From Saturnia japonica (Eukaryota > Arthropoda > Insecta > Lepidoptera > Saturniidae), in assembly GCA_033032175.1 (NCBI GenBank), contig CM065304.1, positions 29,022,653 to 29,086,652 on the forward strand: a DNA stretch of 64,000 bases. Reading direction: 5' to 3'. Both the position numbers and the translations under genes were made by a program. Positions 44,713 to 59,440 of this stretch are shown here, piece by piece; the stretch's first letter is position 1; every line of letters starts with the position of its first letter. The notes under the pieces are model-generated. The model made no database searches. It was not told where the DNA came from and saw only the letters and a list, made by a program, of their open reading frames with translations.

Positions 44713-47700
44713 TTTAGGTGCTAGTTTTCCTTTTAGAATAAAATAAAATAAATAATACGACGCATTAAAAAGCACAACTACTAATTTTCTTAGTGACGAA
44801 ACAGACATTTTTATTACCGACTGTACCCGTACAACAAAGCGATAAAAACACGTGTCGATCGGAAGACTACTGGCCAGCGCGTTATACCAAAGAGAAAACA
44901 ATACTACGTAAGACATTATACAAATGTACTCGGTGGTGGTATGTCGCTGTCCTACAAATAAAAAACTGCATGTTTACTAGCTCACGCACACATAGGGCCG
45001 CGCGCAAATATGAATTAAAGTCTGTTTACTTCATTTTCCGAAATCAAAATAATCTTTATTCAATTAAGGCCCTAAGAAAGCACTCATGAATGTCAAAACA
45101 CCACTGCCAGTTCGGAAAACGTACCAGTCATCGAGAAGAACCGGCAAGAAACTCGATCGGGTTATCTTCTCTTGTACCGACTGTACAATTAACATATAAT
45201 GGGTACCTGCGATAGGTACAATAATAATAATTTAGTGGCTGCATAGAGAGGGAATTCCTTCCATATATCACTATCATTTACATAATGATCCACCCTATAA
45301 TAACCTATTGACAGTAAAATCCACTTGACATGGTCCTTTAACTTGTTGCCTGGAAAATCAATAATGTGCTTCGGAGTCTTATTATAGAACCTAACACTAT
45401 TACCTAAAATATTTTTATTAGTTTAATAAGTCTAGAACATGGTACGACTAATTTGTTCTTATTTCTAGTATTAACACTGCTGATTTTTTACAAAATCGAA
45501 CTTGACTATGTTTTTGCGAATGTGCATTAAGTTATCAATGATATATTGGGAGGGAAAAGTTAATATACCATATTCCTGGAATTTGTTCTTTAGTGATTCG
45601 CGAGGTTTCATGTTGTATATTGCTCGAACTGCCCGCTTTTGTAATATGAATATGGTATCTAGCTCAGCTGCTGAATCCCAAAGCAAAATACCGTAAGACA
45701 TTAAACTATGATGGCGAATCTTACGTAATGTGAATGCAGCAGAATTTAATAGTCCCGCCAAAGATTTAATATGCGGAACCCATTGTAATTTTGAATCAAG
45801 CGTAATACCCAAGAAGACAGTACTATAAACTAAGTCTACTAAATTCCCTTTCTATCTTGATACTATTATCAATACGCCGAATATTGGGTAAAGCAAATCT
45901 TATACATTTGGTTTTATTTGCATTTAGCAGTAAATTATTTAAAGCAAACCATTTAGAGTTTTTAGCGCAGCTTTGATAGAAAAAAGCAAAGCTTAGAGTG
46001 TTTGAACATATAAAAAAGCGAGAGATGTGTGCGAGGAACGTGTGCTATATACAAGGTGTCCAGAAAGGGTATCGGGTATTTGTAAGTTCAATGAAACAAA
46101 AATTATTTGTATGCAATAAAAAAGTTTATTGTTTATTATTAGCATATGAATTGGAGAATTATTTGGAAAAGATGATGTTATCCAAATGATGACCGTTACG
46201 TTGCTGGCACTCTTCTAAACGGAAACGAAGATTGGCGATAACACGTTGACACATAGCTATCGATATTGCTGCCATTTCTGACCTGATGTTTTGCTTTAAC
46301 TGGGTTAGATTCGTCGGATTGTTTTGATAAACCTTACTTTTAAGGTATCCCCATGCAAAATAGTCAAGCTGGCTAAGGTCGGGGCTTTTGGGAGGCCAGT
46401 TGATGTTACCCCTTCGCGAAATGACTTTATTAGGGAATAATTCGTTAACAACTTCCATTGAGTCATTTGAGGTATGGCAAGTGGCCCCATCTTGCTGGAA
46501 CCACGTTCATGAGTTGAAACCTGCAAACTCCTGCAACTCTGGGACCAAAAAATTTCGCAACATATCGCAATAACGGTCCCTATTCACATTAATTGCTTGG
46601 CCTCGTTGATCTTCATGAAAATAGGACCAATTATGCCTTTAGCAGACATAGCGGCCCAAACAACGACCTTTGGGCTATGCAGGGGTCGTTCATGCTTTCG
46701 TCTCGGATTCTCCACTGCCCAGTACCGACAATTCTGCTTATTAACATGACCATTCAGGTGAAAATTTGCTTCGTTACTGAACAGTATGTTGTTAAAGTTG
46801 TTAAATCGCTGCAGCATTTCGTTCGCAAAATTCACTCGATTAGCATAGTCCGTATCCTTCAATTCTTGAACCAATTGAATTTTATAGGCTTTTAGATGTA
46901 AGTCTTTCTTTAAAATCGAATGTAAAGACGATTTTTTGATGTTCAACGCTTGGCTTCGCTTTCGGATGGATAAAGACGGATTTTGACGAACCGACGCCTC
47001 AACTTCTTCAATTGTTTCTTCATCGCGAACTGAACGAGGACGACCAGAGTTTTGAATTTTAACTGTCGCACCTGTATTCTCGAACATCCTGATCCATTTC
47101 CTAATGCTATCATCACTTGGCGCGTGGCGTGTACGATATTCCGCACGATAGAGACGTTGACCAGTCACTATTGAATCACCATTACGATAATACGCTCGTA
47201 CGCAAAATGCGCGATGCGTCCCCGAGTACTGTTCCATCGTGACTAAAACTCCACAAAATGGCGGACGCCACGAACCCCTCCCCGCACCCTTTAGACGCCC
47301 CGTTTCGAATGTGGCGCGAAAACAAATACCCGATACCCTTTCTGGACACCTTGTATATGTGTTTTACAAACGGTGTGAAGAACTAGAGCTACTGTACTAG
47401 GTCAACGCAAGCATCTCACACAGCTTTGGTGATACTATCACACCATTTTACAGCGTCGCTACACATCTTCCCACCGTATAGCAGCTACCCTACACAACTC
47501 TACTGGATACGAGTAAGTGAGAGGTACGATCGTGTAGAAACCGTTGCGTGTAAATTAAAATATATTTACGGAGCTATTGCATACGCATAAGTCGGGTCTA
47601 ATCCTAAAATGGAATTAGTATCTATTATTTTAGGTTATTTCTTGCAGACCCTGATGGCTGTGGAATCCGGATAAACATTGGTCAGTCTATCGACGGGATT

Positions 47701-50700
47701 GCAGACCAAGCTTTTGTCCTCATAACGCGAGAACCTTTACCAGCGTTCAGAACATTCATCATAAACAGTGCGGGTCTTGGATTAAGCGTGCTTTGGATAA
47801 TGACAAGTGCTATTCTCATAAGTGAGTTCATAATAAGACATAAATTTTTTAAATAATTTGAATCAATAATCATATTAAAATAAATATAAACCAACTAACA
47901 AGTGGCAGCAAGTCGGGATCATTAAAATAAAAATAATTTCTCACTACCTGAAAATCTGTGTTCACTTCATAAATTCCAATTCGGTTTTATAGGAGTCCTC
48001 TTCCACTACCGCTCCGATTGTGGAATTAAAAACCCCAGCTGTAGTTTTCACAGGAGACTGCAATATGTGGTTCTTCAAAACGGGAGTGAACAGGTTTTTG
48101 GAGGTTCGACAACGCGCATGTGTTGCTTCTGGTGTTGCTAGCGTCCATAAGCTATTGAATTAAGTGAATTTTTGCCATTATTGTTGTATAAAAAAGTACA
48201 TATTTTTTCCATGATATATATATTACATACTCTTCAATGTATCTATCACCAAACTTATCATGGATCAATATTAACTTTATACATTTATTTACCTTACTTA
48301 TATGTAAACCTCATTTACCTAGAAACGATACACACAATTCTTAATAATTAAAAAAACAAATTAAGGCCCATTAGTGGGATTTTTGGCACTCCTTGTCTAA
48401 AAACACTGTGACCACTATTCATATGGTTAAAAAATGATCATAACAACGCAGTTCTTCGTTTCATTTACGGTCTAGTGAGGATATTTTTTTGTTTTAACTG
48501 TTTGTTTAGCTGAGTTTTTATATATTTTTATTTCATGAATCTGTAGTGGGTGGATCGAAGGACAAACAATCGAAACATATAAGATGGCCATGGATAATTG
48601 TCACGATATGTATATGTGTATTGGATTTAATAGCAACGGTGATATACTGCAACGACACGTTCTACACAAGGGTATAGTATTTTCTTTTAACAAAAACAAA
48701 AAACTCAAATGTATTTTAGTAATGAGTGATAAAAACCACAAAAATAAATATATTAATAAATCCATTAAATAAAAGACAAAGTAAATCACGTCTACTAGCA
48801 AATTCGTACTCTATAATATAATTGTTTGACTGACTAATCTATCAACACAACTCAAACCACTAATTGGATCAGGCTGTGATTTGGCACACATATAGTTATT
48901 ATAATGTAAGGCTAAAAACAGATTTTTAAAAATTCAAAGGTGGGTAACGGGTTTCCTGTCCAAAATTTTAACACGAGTGAAACCGTGGGACGCAGTTAGT
49001 TGATTCATATTAGTCAACAGAAACAACTGATGCGAGATGTAATTTTTTGCTACTCATTTCTTTATAGTGGAATAGTCTGAGTGACATAAGAAGAATATTT
49101 ATATAATAAGTAAAGACAGAAACATTTTAGCATTCCATGGATTCACCGTGCGGGCACTGGGTTCATCGTGTAGCAGACAGAGGGAACATGAGCAGTCTCC
49201 GGGACTTGTGACCCAGGTGTAGGTTTAAGTGGCCCCCTTATGATGCACATCAGCGCTCACCTTGACTGCCCGCGATACCCTCCCTGCCAAGCCAGAATTG
49301 ATAAGAGCCTGTTAATGCTGCTTTAGATACCCGTTCTAAAATAGAACTTCCTGCAGTTACTCGACTGGCCGAGGTCTTTTAGCAAATTATAGAGAGATTT
49401 CGGTGGAATACCTCTTCGCTCCCACTTCCACCGCATACAAGTTAACCGCATAACCGTTCTTGGTTAACTCGTTACATAGATCGTAATATTTATTCATTTT
49501 TATTGCGTGGTCTTTAGGTATATTAGTTTCCCACGGTACAGTAAGCTCTACAGGTACTATACGCTTGATTTCTCGAGAATAAAGAAATACCTATGTCTGG
49601 TCTGGATGACGAATTATAAAATTTTATAATGTTTTTAATAAGATAGTCCAATCAGGTGCAGAACCTAGGATTGGAAAGGGCTTACTTTTAGCATTTACTC
49701 TTGAGCCTTCTTTTATAAAGTTATTTTGTCTCTTGTTATTGGTCAATCGTACCGAAAGACATACTGTTTCACGTATGAACTGAAGTACTCTATGATGGCG
49801 ACGTGAGTAGTGACGTAGTGGTGAAACACCTTGCATCCTACTAATAAGTGCCTGGCTGTACCTATTGCCTCACAATTATAGCAAGATTTTTCAGAGGCTT
49901 TCCCCCATCTTACTAAGTTACTCTGGTCTGGAAGAGTCATTTTGAAGGCATTAAGGTTAAATTTTAGTAGGCAAGGAGATCAGTCATATTAGAAGGCGCG
50001 CCACTTTAGTGCTACTGGGATGCAGAACTCACCTATGACTAACCACTCGTTTTGGATTTCTAAATTCATTGTGTGCGCTCTATAGGTGTCATTTTCATCT
50101 TGTTGTAGAAACAATTTTATTGTGTCTCGGTCATCATTTTTCTTTCTCAAACCCAACCCCAGTCTATCAACCTGTGCACCTGTCATGAATTGTTTATGGA
50201 ATTGAAGTCTTGACTGTGGCACATTTGCCTTTTGAGAGAGATGTAATTATTTCATCTTGGAATCTCCCCAAGACATACATTTTAGTGACTCTAAGGTGTT
50301 TATAAAGTTGTGATGGCCTCTTTAATTTCATCCCAAAACTATTATGATCCCTAAATAAAGTTGAGGGGTCAGCCGAATGTGCCAGTCCAAGCCATAACCT
50401 CAACATGTTTATGACATTTGCATCTATCTTTGCTACGAGAGTTTTACCAAAGTCATGTACCAGGAAAGGCCAAGTCAGACGAGATGTAAGATAGTTGTCG
50501 TATATCCAAACTTTTTTAATATTGCCAATTGGCTGAACGTCTACCTTATTGAGATCACTAAGGAAAAAAAGATCGACAACTGCGTCCAAGGGTGGTGTAC
50601 GTTCTTTGTAATCTATCCTTCTTTCAAGAAATTTGAAAAGCACCGGTTCAACATCTGTGGTAACACGTCCACCTATTGAGAGTCCAGGATCCTATGAGGT

Positions 50701-53700
50701 ATATTTAGTGTTCCGTCTACCCAGACACAGACAATGGCATTTACTTGGTATTGCCCTCATTCCATCAGTCCATGTACAGAACTCATCCACTTCATTCAAA
50801 AGTGCCTGACATTGTTTTGGATTACGTGTCAGTATTGCAAGATCATCTGCAAAGGCTAAGATTCAGTCTATGAATTTATTACCAATTTTAAACCGATAGC
50901 TCCATTTTCTTTCATGGGTTATTAACTTATCTATTAAATTTTTTATAACTATATTGATTAAATGCTATTGGTGACAAACGAACAGCCTTGGAACGGCCCC
51001 ACATTATACTGTAGTGTTTTGTGTGCTCCTTGTTTTCTGATATTGTAAATTTTAATTTTGAATAATATGAAGTTGTTATGTCAATAACTACAATGTGAAA
51101 GTTATACTATTTCGAGGCGAAGATCATCAGTTCACGCTGAACTGAACCAATGCGGTTCAAGGTCTTTCCAGCAGACTCTTATTTTCCTCTCATGTGTCCT
51201 GGAATCTTTGAGACTTTCCGTTAGTAAAGTGTTATGTTCCAAGCATCCAGAAATATCGGGCAAAAACCTTTTCTGGTGATTGAACTTGAAATACCTATTG
51301 TTGACCATAAAGTGTGTCATTTTAGCTTTTAATAATATACTGATAACATTTTAGGAAATTGTATTGGTTAGAGCTATTGGTCTAGTGTGTTTTGGATGAG
51401 TTACTTCCTCTTTTTTTGGAATGAGGACAGAAATTGCCTTGCCGAATGCTGTTGGTATTTTCTTACTTGACCAGATCTTAACAAATATATTTAAGAGATG
51501 TTTAAGAACCGACGGACATTTCTTGTACACTAAATACGGAATGCCATCAGGGCCGAGAGCTGACTTGGATGCTTTCTTTTTAATTTGATTGCTTATTTCC
51601 TAGTAAGTCAATAGCGACTTCGTTTAAGTTAATCACAATATAAAATTTATGAATAGACAAGAAAATATCTTACAGAAAAGAGAACCAACTTCAATTATTT
51701 TCCAGATTTCCTTTGTGTATCTTCGAAGTTGATGGTCCAATGCCAATAAAATTACAATTGGGCCCACCTTTGTGGTACTCCTCCTATCGAACAAAAAAAG
51801 ATTCATCCAAATCGGTCCATAAACAATAGAGTTATGGCTGAACATCCATCTGGGCGGTAGCACCTGGATACCAGCTTGGTCCATTTGGTTCACCTCAAAA
51901 ACTTGCTCTGAGAATTCTTGATGATCCCAACCTCACGAGCAGTATCAAACCTCTAAGTGTAAGGAGAGACTTTGCCTCCTTGTTTGTGTTCTACCCTTTG
52001 TACAATAGGCTGTGTTCCGAAGAATTTTTCGGTATGACCTAAATGGTCGCGAACAGTCCGGTTTCAGAAGAGTTTCCTTCCGCAAACGCTTCGGATATGG
52101 CGTTTTCCACTGGACTTCAGTATAGGGCGCTTCAAGTGGGGTAGGTGCAAGTTTTTAAGGAATCGGTAACACACATTTGATGCTTCTGATATTGCAAGCA
52201 TCCATGGGCTGTGTTGACAGCTTTCTCTTATGTGCTACCGACGTGGAATAGAAAGGCATTTTATTATATTTTAAAGACTTCGCGAAACTATCGTTAAGAA
52301 AAAACATCGTGACGTGACCCAGCTATTACATGGTACTGGCGTTGGGATATATATTAATGTTCGGCTAGCTAAGCCTAAAATCAGTCACTTAAGAGTTAGT
52401 CCTTTTCTTGGTTTAGTGCATTATCATGGTAATTGTAACGACCATAGTAATATTTTTGTACAGACATTGTCAGATATGATGGACTTCATAGGCGCTATTG
52501 CAAGCGGCACGGCTGGAGTCAATTTAGATACAACATGGACCTCTTGGCTAATGGTCATAATATACTCAAGATTTGTTTTATTATTTCTTCTCAACTTATT
52601 CCTTATCGTCCTGATGATTGTGGACTGCAATATCAAAAAAGAACCTGAGGACACAAGCATCGTAAGTTACATATTAACTCATATTATATAAGATATATCA
52701 TATGATTTATTTTATAAAACCTTTTCACCTAATTACGTAAATATGTTTTAATTTAATGATACAAAATAGTTTTGTTTGTCTTCGACTGTATATTAATAAA
52801 AAAGGATATTTCGAACTTAATTTATAGTTTGTATTTGAAAGTGTGATTTTTATAACTCGCATAAAAGCGCGTGTCAGATTCACATCATGTAGGTTACAAT
52901 ATCACGTTTATCATTGAAATATTACCATAATAGAATTTACAATTGCAATCAGTTTTGTGAAATAAATAAATATAAAAAGAATTTGAAAAAATCGGTGATG
53001 ATGATTTTTATTCGAAAAGAAATGGAACAGAATGAAAAAGTTCTACTCGTAGTGTCAAATTCGCAACTTCAAAAAGTTTATTTTACCTAGAAAACCCATT
53101 GAATTGTTTCTATGTATAAACAACTAACGAAATGATATTTAAGAGAGGAAGTACATAGAAAAATTTCTTTGGAGATTTCTCTCTACTTGGGGTAGCACGA
53201 CTGGTGGAATTTCTTCACCCTACTGAAGATCGCAGCTAAATAACCTTGTGTTGTATTCCTGAGGTGAGTTCAGTTTCCCGAGCTCTTTGGGGTAGCGAGT
53301 TCAAGGTAGGCAACGCGCTAATGGTACCTATGGTAAAAAAGCGTCCATTAGCCACAGTAGCCGATTATCATCAGGCGAACCGTACACTTGTTTGCCACCT
53401 TCGTTGTTTAAATATATATAAACCACTTTGCCAAAAAAAAAAAACGGGCACTTAAGATTTTTTTCTCTATTTCAATTAATATTACAAGAAAAAGGTTTTA
53501 TTAATTCAATTTAATTTGAAGAATCGTGGCATGATTCCTTACTTACCAAATTAGATTTATTAAAAAAAAAAAGACTATTCTAAAATTGCTTTACTAATGG
53601 CGCGAATTGCTAAAACTGTTCTTTGCTCATTATTAAAAAATTTAAACTTTTTGCATATATCCTGCAAATGAAGCAATTTAGTATTTCTTTATACATTAAA

Positions 53701-56700
53701 TACCACTTACTGATATGACTGTTACAGCAATAAGGAACGGTAAAATTATAGCTCTACTTGAAGGAAGTTTATCGCAAACTTATGTGTCTCAGCGGCTAAA
53801 TGTGAGTCTTTCAACTATCTAGGAGACTTTGCAACGGTTTCAAGAGACCGGTTTGGCCAAAATAAGTCTAGGTTCGGGAAGAATACGATGCACGTAATCA
53901 CATTATGACTGATTTTTAGTGAGTCAGGCATTGTGGAATCGTAAGGCGTCAAGTGTGGACCTAAAAATAACCTTGAAGAAGTAAGAGAACTAGAAGTTAG
54001 CTTGTGAAAGGGCAGGAGCAAGCCTAAAAAGAATAACTGCAGAAGAGTGAGAACGTATTCCTCAAAACGTTATTAAAAATATCGCGGAAAGCATGCCCAG
54101 AAGGAATCATGCCTTGATTTTGGAAAGAGGAGGTCACACTCGTTATTAGGTTTCTAAATTTATAACTTTACACATATAATGAAAAAACTAAAAAAAAATC
54201 CCCTTGTCTTTATTGCTGACCTCTTATTGTTTGAACGTGTATATCGGTTTTATGAAAAATTAATGAAAAAATTATCAGAATTCACTTCAAGCATATTGAT
54301 TTACACGATTAAAAGTATACAGACTACGTTAAACAATTAAATTCCAAATAATTAACTGTAATTGACCTTAGAACGTAAACTACCTTAGGTGCACGTTTTT
54401 TTTGCAAAGGAGTATATATTATTATGTGTCGGAGTAAAAAGTCCATCTTTGATCACTATTGTGAATAAAAGACGTCCACAATATTTTAATGTGTGCTAAA
54501 TTAATAGCGCTTGTTTTATTCTTGTTTCTTACAAAGTTACAGTAGTTCGTAGTAACAATGTGGTTTCTTAATAACGTTCTTGACTGTAGTTTGCTTGTAG
54601 ATTCGCTGCTTGCTGTTGCTGGTGTTGTGGTGTTTCTCGAACTGATCGCAGATTCGCTGCTTGCTGTTGTTGTAGTGTTTCTCGAACTGATCGCAGATTC
54701 GCTGCTTGCTGTTGTTGTAGTGTTTCTCGAACTGATCGCAGTACTGCCGCCCTCTCCGCTATATTTAACCTCGCCCTTTGCCTCGCAACCGGTAGTGCGA
54801 TGGATTCCGTGCGGGGCGTCACTCAGCCAATGAGCGCGCACGCCCTGTGTGCGCGCTCTCGGCAGTACCATGAGTCACCATGCCAGATGTTCCGAGTCTG
54901 GCATGGTTCATCCTTACAACTAGTGAAATTTATACATTTAAACTTACAACTAGCTATATTCTTATTCTAATCGTTTTAAAATACACATATTCACACATAT
55001 TCAGTTCATATTATTATATCTATTCCTAACACGTATTTATAAACCTTATTCCTAACACGTATTATTTCATTTACTTGTTCATTTTATACTATTAGACTAT
55101 CGTTATTCGCTCGCCCCGCTCGCTGTCCGCTACAGTTCTTCCCCCGGCGTAGCCTGCGCAGCCTCACTCTCCTCTCAGGACGGCGAGCTTCGTCGTCGGG
55201 CGCCGGAACACACCGCTCCTTGTCTTCACGTCGGCGCTCCGCACTCCTCCATCTGGTCCGGTGTAGGTTCTCGTGACGATTCCGCGTGGCCAGGTGTTGC
55301 GCGGCAAGGCGGAGTCGACAACCACGACCAAGTCCCCGACGTTCAGAGGGCGCGTGCTGTCGGCTGAGTTCCCGCGTGGCACCAGTGTAGGGAGGTACTC
55401 CTTAACCCAGCGCCGCCACAAATGATCGGCGAGCGCCTGGGTTGCTCGCCAGGTACGCCGGTCCGCCGTGTCGCAGGTCTCCGTCGTAGGCATACCCGTC
55501 GAACTCCCAAGCAGAAAATGGTTGGGAGTGATCGCCTCTGGGTCCCGCGGGTCGACGCTCACGTACGTTAGAGGCCGCGCGTTAATCGAATGCTCGGCCT
55601 CCGCGAGCACGGTTTGGAGCACCTCTTCTTTAGGCGTACGCTCGTTCAAAGTGGCGGCGAGCGCGGTTTTTACCGACCGCACTAGCCGCTCCCATGCACC
55701 TCCCTGGTTAGGCGCGCCGGGCGGGATGTAGCGCCACTTGACGCTGTGCCGTAGCCCCTCCCCCCGTAGTGCAGGTGCCCATTCGGCGTAGGCGGCGCGT
55801 AGCTCGGTGTCCGCCCCAGGGAAGTTGGTCGCGTTATCGCTGTGGCTGAGTAAGCCGAGCGGGTCATAGATTGACATAACCGCACTCAGAGCTTCTCGCT
55901 TTGTAGGTGCCCGCTTGCGTGCGCGTACATCGGCTGGTACCCGATGCATGGACGTGTTAAACCCTAGTTCATCTGTAGCTGCATTCCAGTATAGGCCCAG
56001 GATCTTTTCTTGTTCATGCCCGCCAAATTGTGCGGGCGATCGTGCGCGTAGCTCATCCGGTGTTCCACTGAGTACGCTCGCTCGTTTGCTGCTCCATCCG
56101 CGTAACGTAAAGCTGGCTACTGCGTGGACTTCTTGTATTTCCCTTATAGTGTGGATAGCTGTTTCTTCATCGTCGTAGCTATCCACCAGGTCGTCCATGT
56201 AGTGGCTCTGCGTTATTGCCTTGAACGCGTCTGGATGCGTTCGTGCATGCTTTTCAGCGTTGCGGTCGCGTACACTGTGTGCTATGAACGGTGAGCTTGC
56301 TATGCCGAATATCAACGATCTCATTTTATATTTCTGTGGCGGCTTATTCCGGTCGTTGCCTCGCCACAGAAATTGTTGTGCCGGCTGGTCCGCTTCGCGT
56401 ATTCGTATTCTCAGAAACATTTCCTCTATATCAGCAGTGACGGCGACGGGCTTCTCTCTGAACCGGAATAAAATCCCCTGCAGCGATCGTAGCAAGTCCG
56501 GTCCCTTTAATAACTCGTCGTTTAAACTCGTAGTTCCACTGCGTGCCGCGGCATCGAATACTACTCGTAGCTTGCCGGGTTTGTTCGGGTCGAATACAGC
56601 GAAGTGAGGTAAAAACCAGCTGATGTTGCTAGTCTGTTCGTGTCCCTCGCAGCGTACGGCGTAGCCCTTCTTAAACAAGTTTTTGATCTGACTTGTATAC

Positions 56701-59378
56701 GCCGCCGCAAACTCTGTGGAACGATCCATTTTCTTTTCTATCGAGTGAAGTCGTCGTAGCGCCATATTGTAGCTATTAGGTAGTACTACGTCGTCGCGGC
56801 GCTACGGTAGACCTACTTCGTAGCCTTCACTGCGTTGTTGGATCGTTCCGTCGAGTATTCGCGTCGCGCGCTTGTCGGCGTCGCTGATTCTCGGTTCGCG
56901 GGCTACGCCGAGCGCGTCTATTTTGAAGTGCCGTTCTACGAGCTCGTGTAGACTTTCGTTCCGGATCTCGCTGCCAGTGTTGCGTTCAGGTGCGTATATG
57001 TGTAGCAGGGCTTCGCTGTGGCCGATGATCACGTGTGGTGCGGTTCCGTGCACCACCCAGCCCAGTTGAGTTTTCGACGCCGCCGGCTGGTTCGGTTTGC
57101 CGACGCGTAACTCTCTGGGTACGATCATCTCCCAGTGGTCCGTACCTATCAATATACGCGGCCTCGCCTTCTCATAGCACACCTGCTTCACTTTCAAATT
57201 GCGCAAGTGAGCGTGTTGGAGTGTGCTTAGAGACACTGTTTGTTCGCGCAGTCGGAGTCCTTTTATCGTTCGAGCTCGGAACTCGTGCTTCTTGTTGCCG
57301 CCCGGTTCGTACAACTTCGCTTGTACAATTTGGCTATTCGTGTACTCTTTGCCCATATTGACGCCTTGTAGTTGCAGTGGATGTGACGGTCCATGCGCTC
57401 CGATGTCCTTGGCCAAGTTCTCGTCGATTAGCGATATAGTCGAGCCCTCGTCCAACAGAGCGTACGTGTTCACCGCTCCTTTGGGGCCCGATATAGTCAC
57501 CGGACAGATTTTTAGTATAATCTGTCTCGGTTCTATAGTTGCGACAGCCATTACCGTCTCGCTCGTTGACGGTGTCACGTTGTTCTGAGTTTTGCTCTTC
57601 GCTATCGCTTGGTCTGTCGTTGTGAAGCGACGAGTGATGCGGACGACGACAGGAGTTAATACCGCACGGCTTTCCTTTGCAGTACACACGACGATGGCGT
57701 TTGTCAATACATTTGAAACAGACGCCTTTGCTCTTCACTAGCTCCCACCGTTGCTCGACGTTCAGTGCCTTGTATTGCGGGCACCGAGACAACGGATGGG
57801 GCTTATCGCAGCTAGGACACAGATGTTCGGTTTCTGTGTCCACCGTAGCAAAGACGTTCTGTCTCTTTCTGGCGGCGACTTGCGGTGCGGCAGGCTTCAA
57901 TACTTCGCGTCTAGAGGTCGCTGTCAAAGCGGTGGCGGGCGCATATGTGTGTTTTATCGCACGGCTCGCTTCACGCATTAGGAAGCGTGATAATACAACG
58001 ACCTCTGGATCCGTTGTTCCCTCGTTCTCTTCCGCATAGTCGCACCACCGGGACTTCAGGTGTGGGCTAAGTTTTTCTAATACTTCCCGAGCCAGCATCG
58101 GGTTGTACAGGTAGCTCCGCTTGTCGAGATTTAGTAAAACACAGACTATGTTTTGTAGTTTTATTGCGAACGCGTTCAGTTCGCTTGCGGTAGCTCCGGG
58201 TCGTGGTAATTTCCGCATATCATCCAGCGCCTTGTCTATAATTACTTCCGGCCTGCCAAAACATTGTTCCAGTGTCCGCATGATTTCATCTGGATTGTTC
58301 GCGGTGTGTAGTAGCGCTGCCACTGCGTCGCGGGCGTCCCCACGCAGGCTGTTACGTAGGCGCGCTATGTTTTCTATTGGCGAGAAACGATACAGCTGCG
58401 TGGAGTCCCTCATAGCTGCTTTGAATGGCAGCCACTCGTTGATCGCTCCAGTGAATACAGGTAAGTCGGCGGCTTGGCGTGGCGGTGGATGAGTATGCGT
58501 CATCTTTTCTAGTATCGCGGCGAGCTGTTTAATATCACTGCTCGATTGCGACGGTAATTGCGAACGGGCACGTCGTTCAGGCCTGCGTTCGTCTTGTTGC
58601 CGCGCGTCGTTACGGGTACACGGTAATTGTTCCCCCCGTGTAGCTTCGGGCTGTGAGCGGAGCCAGTCATCCACTCGGTGAATACGTTCATCTGGCTCCT
58701 CGTTCGTTTGCTCACGTACGTCCTCTGCTTCATCCCGTATCGACGTTAACTCCACGGTGAGGCGTTTCTTTATTAATTCCGCCTCCATACGGAGTTCTTC
58801 TCTTCCGCTTGTAGCTCGGCGAGGCGTGATCGCATAGTCGCACTCGTCGTCGATCTGTGTGAGCGTGGCGGTGAAACGTGGCCTGTTCTGACGTCAGTGC
58901 GAGTAATAGGTACAGAGAGTGTTCCCTCCGGTCGGGGTGTGCCCTCAGCCCTCTGTGTGTCTGGTGATAGCGGCGATTCTTCGAATACTCGGACTGTGTT
59001 ATTTCTGTTTTGTGATTCCATTGCGTCTCCCTGGCTTCTCGTAACAACCATTGATCTGGGTACGCCGTTCGTGGATACAGATGTTTTGATAACACGTCGT
59101 TTCTTCTTCAAGCGTTGTTGTAGATCGGCGAAATGTTCTGTTCTTTTTTCTTCCGATCCGGCTTCCGAAGGACCAGATAATATTGTGAATAAAAGACGTC
59201 CACAATATTTTAATGTGTGCTAAATTAATAGCGCTTGTTTTATTCTTGTTTCTTACAAAGTTACAGTAGTTCGTAGTAACAATGTGGTTTCTTAATAACG
59301 TTCTTGACTGTAGTTTGCTTGTAGATTCGCTGCTTGCTGTTGCTGGTGTTGTGGTGTTTCTCGAACTGATCGCAGTAC

Positions 59379-59440
<62 letters not shown>

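Noticed and set aside
54597..54745. CRISPR-like direct repeats
   Set aside because: Units are contiguous without unique spacers, in a eukaryotic LTR.
54422..54871. 149-codon minus ORF with repeated Ser-Arg-Asn-Thr-Thr text
   Set aside because: It is the 45-bp LTR minisatellite read in frame, plus flanking LTR sequence; 45 is divisible by 3 so the frame stays open.
57334..57600. C-terminal part of the 484-codon Gag ORF
   Set aside because: After about 57600 this frame is the wrong one; the protease lies in another frame, so the end of that ORF is not real Gag.
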